From the NCBI RefSeq assembly GCF_030704535.1, contig NC_081812.1:23411501-23475500 (forward strand): a DNA stretch of 64,000 nucleotides, read 5' to 3'. This stretch comes from Vitis vinifera (lineage: Eukaryota; Streptophyta; Magnoliopsida; Vitales; Vitaceae). The notes under the pieces were generated by a model. That model was not told the origin of the DNA. It made no database searches and saw only the letters and a list, made by a program, of their open reading frames with translations. Below, piece after piece: positions 60,433 to 64,000 of the stretch; position 1 is the first letter of the stretch; the number at the start of each line of letters is the position of its first letter. The position numbers and the translations under genes were made by a program.

Positions 60433-63400
60433 TCACAACGTTCGAGCAACCTTTTCGTACAAATCACGAGGCCAGTTCCTATTCAAATTGTTTGCGAGAA
60501 AATTGGCAATCTGCAAAGGTCAGAAGGATGCATCCATCAAAAACCGAGAAAAACACCGTGTTAAGAAGCATGCTACATTTTGTTGTTGCACCATGCCTAG
60601 GTTACCTTGATTTTCACCCAATCAACCTTGGTCAGATCCCAAACACATCATCCATCAATTACTCACTAACTAGACTTGTTACTAGGCTACAGATTTACTT
60701 GAGAAAACCATCAAAATCCCATGGACCAAATTGAGGAAACCCTCGTATAGCAAGAAAAGAAGAGACTAGACATACATGGATGGTTCTATCAACTCAGGGT
60801 ATCAGCATGAAACTGACCACAACCCACAAATATTTGCTAAAAGATCATTTTCAAAATTTCACATTACCAAGAAAATTATTTAAAGAGCCACTAATCCATG
60901 AATGTGAGATCAAATCCAAAGGCTTAACCAACTTATTGAAACAGGACATCTATAAACAATAAATAAACTACCTAAAAGGGCAACATGAATGGAATTACCT
61001 GGGGCAATCACAAACTCTGCTATGTGCCTGTAAAACTAAAGGTGCTATTGCTTTATAAATTTATTTTATTTTTAATTAAGTCTTAAACCTTTTAGATAAA
61101 GCAAGCTCAATCCAGCAGAATTATGGTCGGTTTCACGCAAGGCATAAAAAATGTAAACCAACAGTCACCAGGGTTAGTATGAAACTAACTATATCACATT
61201 CAATCTCAAGGCATACACAAATTAGTTTACATAAATACACCAAAAATTTGCATTTCAAATAACACACCCTACCAATGCTACCAATGCCAAGAAATTCTAA
61301 AGGGCTTTCAGGAGGAAGGGCATATAATTTGGATATTTAAAATATGAGGAATATCAAAATTCAGTATTTTTTTTAACATACCTTAGTCCTCAAGGCCCGA
61401 AGTGATCCATCAGTATCCGTCACATAGTCCAGACAACTGAGAGCAATCTTCAGAAGGTCAGGCACACAAGCTTGGACATGGGGAGATAAATTCTGAAACA
61501 CATCAGGTGTGGTATCTGGCGCTCGTGGATCAAGTGGAAGAAATGGAAGTTTAGCAACCTCCCTCAGGGCATCTAGATAATGGCCCACTCTCGCCAACTT
61601 ATGGATAGACAATATTGCCTCAAGCTCTCTTAGTACAGTCTGTTGCTCCATAACATGTTCCCTCTCTTGAAGACTGCACATTGAGTTCAAGTGATTATAA
61701 GTATATAATAAAGTAGCTCGTGCCCACGATGGGCGGGCTCCCTTTACTCATCAAAAAAAATAAGTTTATAATAACGTACTGAGACAAGTTATGAAATTTA
61801 AACCTTGATATCCATAAAAAAAGAAAGCCGACATCCAAGTTAGTGCTTAATCAAAGGATGATATGGTTCAGAATCCTCTGAAAAATTCATATTTCTAAAA
61901 AATAACCGTGTTAACTATGTCATTCTCAATTCACTTAGAAATTATTTCACCACATGAAAGCATTGCAAACTCAAACTAGCAGTCATAATATGATGGAGTA
62001 GTCAGGAAGCCAACAATAACAATAAAACTAACCAGCATAAGAACAATAGTTCTTATTTTAAAAAATGAACATGACATACACTCAAGAAATTCAGTCCAAG
62101 AATTTTTTTTCAAAATTCTCACCAGTGAGAATGAATTTGAGCCAAGGGAACAGATAAACAGAATCCTGTGGTGTTCATAATTCTCTGGAGAACTTCGAAA
62201 TGAATATGATATACACTCAATAGATTCAGGACATTCATGAATACATAAAAGCATGTGACAAACTGAGTTATGCATGTGCTCAATAGAACACTCGTATGTA
62301 ATCTGCACTTCAACAAGTCGGAGAATTTTGTCAGTCTACATAAAATATGGGAGTACTAGCATTTTGCTGGAATTCACACTTGCTTCACACGATAGACTTT
62401 TATGGTACACCTCTCAGTTTTTAAGATCCTCTTTTCACACAACAGTTTATATTTTGGGCTGAACCTTTGGAAAGACATTAGAAAAGGGTGGGAAAAGTTC
62501 ATTCTTAGAACTAGTATCCGTATTGGAAATGGTAGACACACAAGTTTTTTGGTGGGATAATTGGGTTGGGGATTCTAAGTTGAAGGATGTTTTTCCTTCT
62601 CTATTCAGGATTGCAGCCCACAAATTTGCTATAGTGGCAGACCTTTGGGGGAGGCAAGGGGGTGGAGGCGGTTGTTGGGAGGTGGATTTTAGAAGATCTT
62701 TCCAAGATTGGAAATTAGAGGAGGCGACTCGTTTTTTAGAACATATTTCTGTGCAAAAAGTTGAAGAAGGGGAGGATTCTTTGGCTTGGAAGAATGATGG
62801 AAGGGGAAAGTTTAGTGTCAAATCATATTATTAGTCGTTACGGGATGAAAGCAATATTTTATTCCCTGCCAATGAGATCTGGGATTCGTGTGCTCCTCTT
62901 AGAAGTTGTTTTTTTGTTTGGAAAGCAGTTTGGGGAAAAATCTTAACAGTAGACACATTAATGAAGAGGGGATGGTCCATGGTCAATAGGTGCAGCAGCC
63001 TTTGTAAAGATAGTGAATAATCAGCTAACCACATTTTGATTCATTGCGACAAGACAAGAATGTTTTGGATTGTGTTGTTAACTTCTTTCAAACTGGTATG
63101 GGTGTTCCTGGATTCAGTGAGAAATCTTCTTCTAAAATGGAAAGTTAAGGGGCTGAGGAAGAAGAAAAGAGTAGTGTGGAGACTGGCTTCGATGTGTCTT
63201 TTTTGGTATATTTGGGGAGAATGAAATCGAAGGACTTTTCAGGAGTAAAAGATGTCTGACCAAAGTCTGACAAAGCTCTTTACCCGTTCACTATTAGAGT
63301 GGTCTCAGTAGGTTCTAGCATTAGACAATCCCTCTTTTTTTGAAATTTTGGGTGTCCTTAATGGAGACTAGACCTCCTATTGTAGGTCTTGTTTCTCCTT

Positions 63401-63771
63401 TCTAGAGCCTGGTTGGGTTTTGTTTGTATACTGCCTGTATACATGGAGTGCACCCCTGTTTTTGGCTGTTTATTGTTCAATTTGCCTTTGTCTATCAGAA
63501 AAAAAAAAGGTTTTAATATGCATCATAAATTTGGTAGAAGCAAAATTGGCACCAAATAATTTAATGAAATGGTGAAGTATAGAATTGACCTGACTTCAGG
63601 AAAATATTTGTATGTCTCCAGGATCTCATTGCCAGACTGAATTAGCCCAGCAGTTCGGCTCTCACCATCCAATCTACCACGAGCCAAAGCACAAACTGCT
63701 TCAGAGAGGCACTTATTAATTGTATCCAACGCCATTGAAAATGCCCCAATTCTCTTCTGAATTTCTATAGA
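60433..63771 (-). CDS. NUP93: Nuclear pore protein NUP93, last three exons (partial)
   Basis: Exons 63771-63590, 61673-61382 and 60510-60433 join in frame across GT-AG introns and end in TGA. The translation runs SIEIQKRIGAFSMALDTINK, then LARGRLDGESRTAGLIQSGN, REVAKLPFLPLDPRAPDTTP, LSPHVQACVPDLLKIALSCL, and ends NRNWPRDLYEKVARTL. This is the conserved C-terminus of plant NUP93, a scaffold of the inner ring of the nuclear pore. The visible part is 183 residues; the rest lies beyond the right edge. An L1 fragment sits in the intron between the first two visible exons. No damage seen. Confidence 0.95.
62440..63510 (+). mobile_element. 5'-truncated L1-type LINE in a NUP93 intron
   Basis: Plus-strand fragments give the end of plant L1 ORF2: WKDIRKGWEKFILRTSIRIG, FWWDNWVGDSKLKDVFPSLF, then CFFVWKAVWGKILTVD, and the zf-RVT region (NRCSSLC..ANHILIHCDKTR). 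The 3' tail is TTTGTCTATCAG followed by an A run near 63500. Several stops and shifts interrupt it. It is antisense to NUP93. A target-site duplication could not be identified. Confidence 0.88.
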
Positions 63772-64000
63772 CTGTAATTTAGTGGTAAAATTAAGAGGTG
63801 AATTCATCAGACTAGACACAAAATAATGAACAAGATGACAAAGAATAGTTGAAGCAAAGATGAATGTTTATAAGATGCAAACTTGGAAAATAAAACCATT
63901 TCGTAAAACCCTAAATCTCTGCCTTGCTCCCGCTCAACCAAATAAATAATGAAGACAAAAAGAAAGAAATAATGTTGGGGATAGGGGAGAAGAAAGAAAC
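63772..64000 (-). other. NUP93 intron at the window edge
   Basis: No further exon is seen up to the right edge. Confidence 0.5.

Overview
The window looks like nuclear DNA of a woody dicot, most probably a grapevine (Vitis). It is AT-rich, its genes have GT-AG introns, and it holds many degenerate repeats. The proteins closely match dicot families (polcalcin, TFIIB, NUP93, SEN54, zeatin O-glucosyltransferases). The grapevine call rests on recall of protein and repeat text, not on a search.

Layout. 0-1.6 kb: 3' part of a broken Copia element with its 3' LTR. 1.6-9.1 kb: gene debris, with two pieces of patatin-like lipase, an NMD3 fragment, and a non-autonomous hAT element with a perfect 8-bp target-site duplication. 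One intact single-exon gene, polcalcin, sits inside it. 9.1-11 kb: an old LTR-kin repeat with a degenerate array. 11.8-13.9 kb: a complete three-exon GT61 Golgi glycosyltransferase (-). 14-24 kb: mostly repeats, including six copies of a 171-172 bp unit, an LTR-kin repeat interrupted by a second hAT-like element that carries a GDSL-esterase first exon, and a plastid rps2 insertion. 24.3-30.6 kb: a complete seven-exon TFIIB gene (+).

31.5-56.3 kb is built around an inverted duplication of SEN54, a tRNA-splicing endonuclease subunit. A dead copy (+) lies at 31.5-36.5 kb and an intact copy (-) at 52.3-56.0 kb. Between them is a tandem family of zeatin O-glucosyltransferase-like genes (-): one pseudogene and two intact genes. 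LINE insertions shared by both SEN54 arms, or private to one, give a relative order of events. 57.7-58.7 kb: a TIR element lying between the SEN54 leader and a second, oppositely oriented copy of that leader. 60.4-63.8 kb: the last three exons of NUP93 (-), running off the right edge, with an L1 fragment in an intron.

The live genes are unrelated housekeeping functions (transcription initiation, nuclear pore, tRNA splicing) plus cell-wall glycosylation, cytokinin conjugation and pollen calcium binding. No operon-like logic or defence system is visible. The main interest is structural: the inverted SEN54 duplication with insertion markers, the gene-capturing hAT element, and a near-empty LINE insertion.
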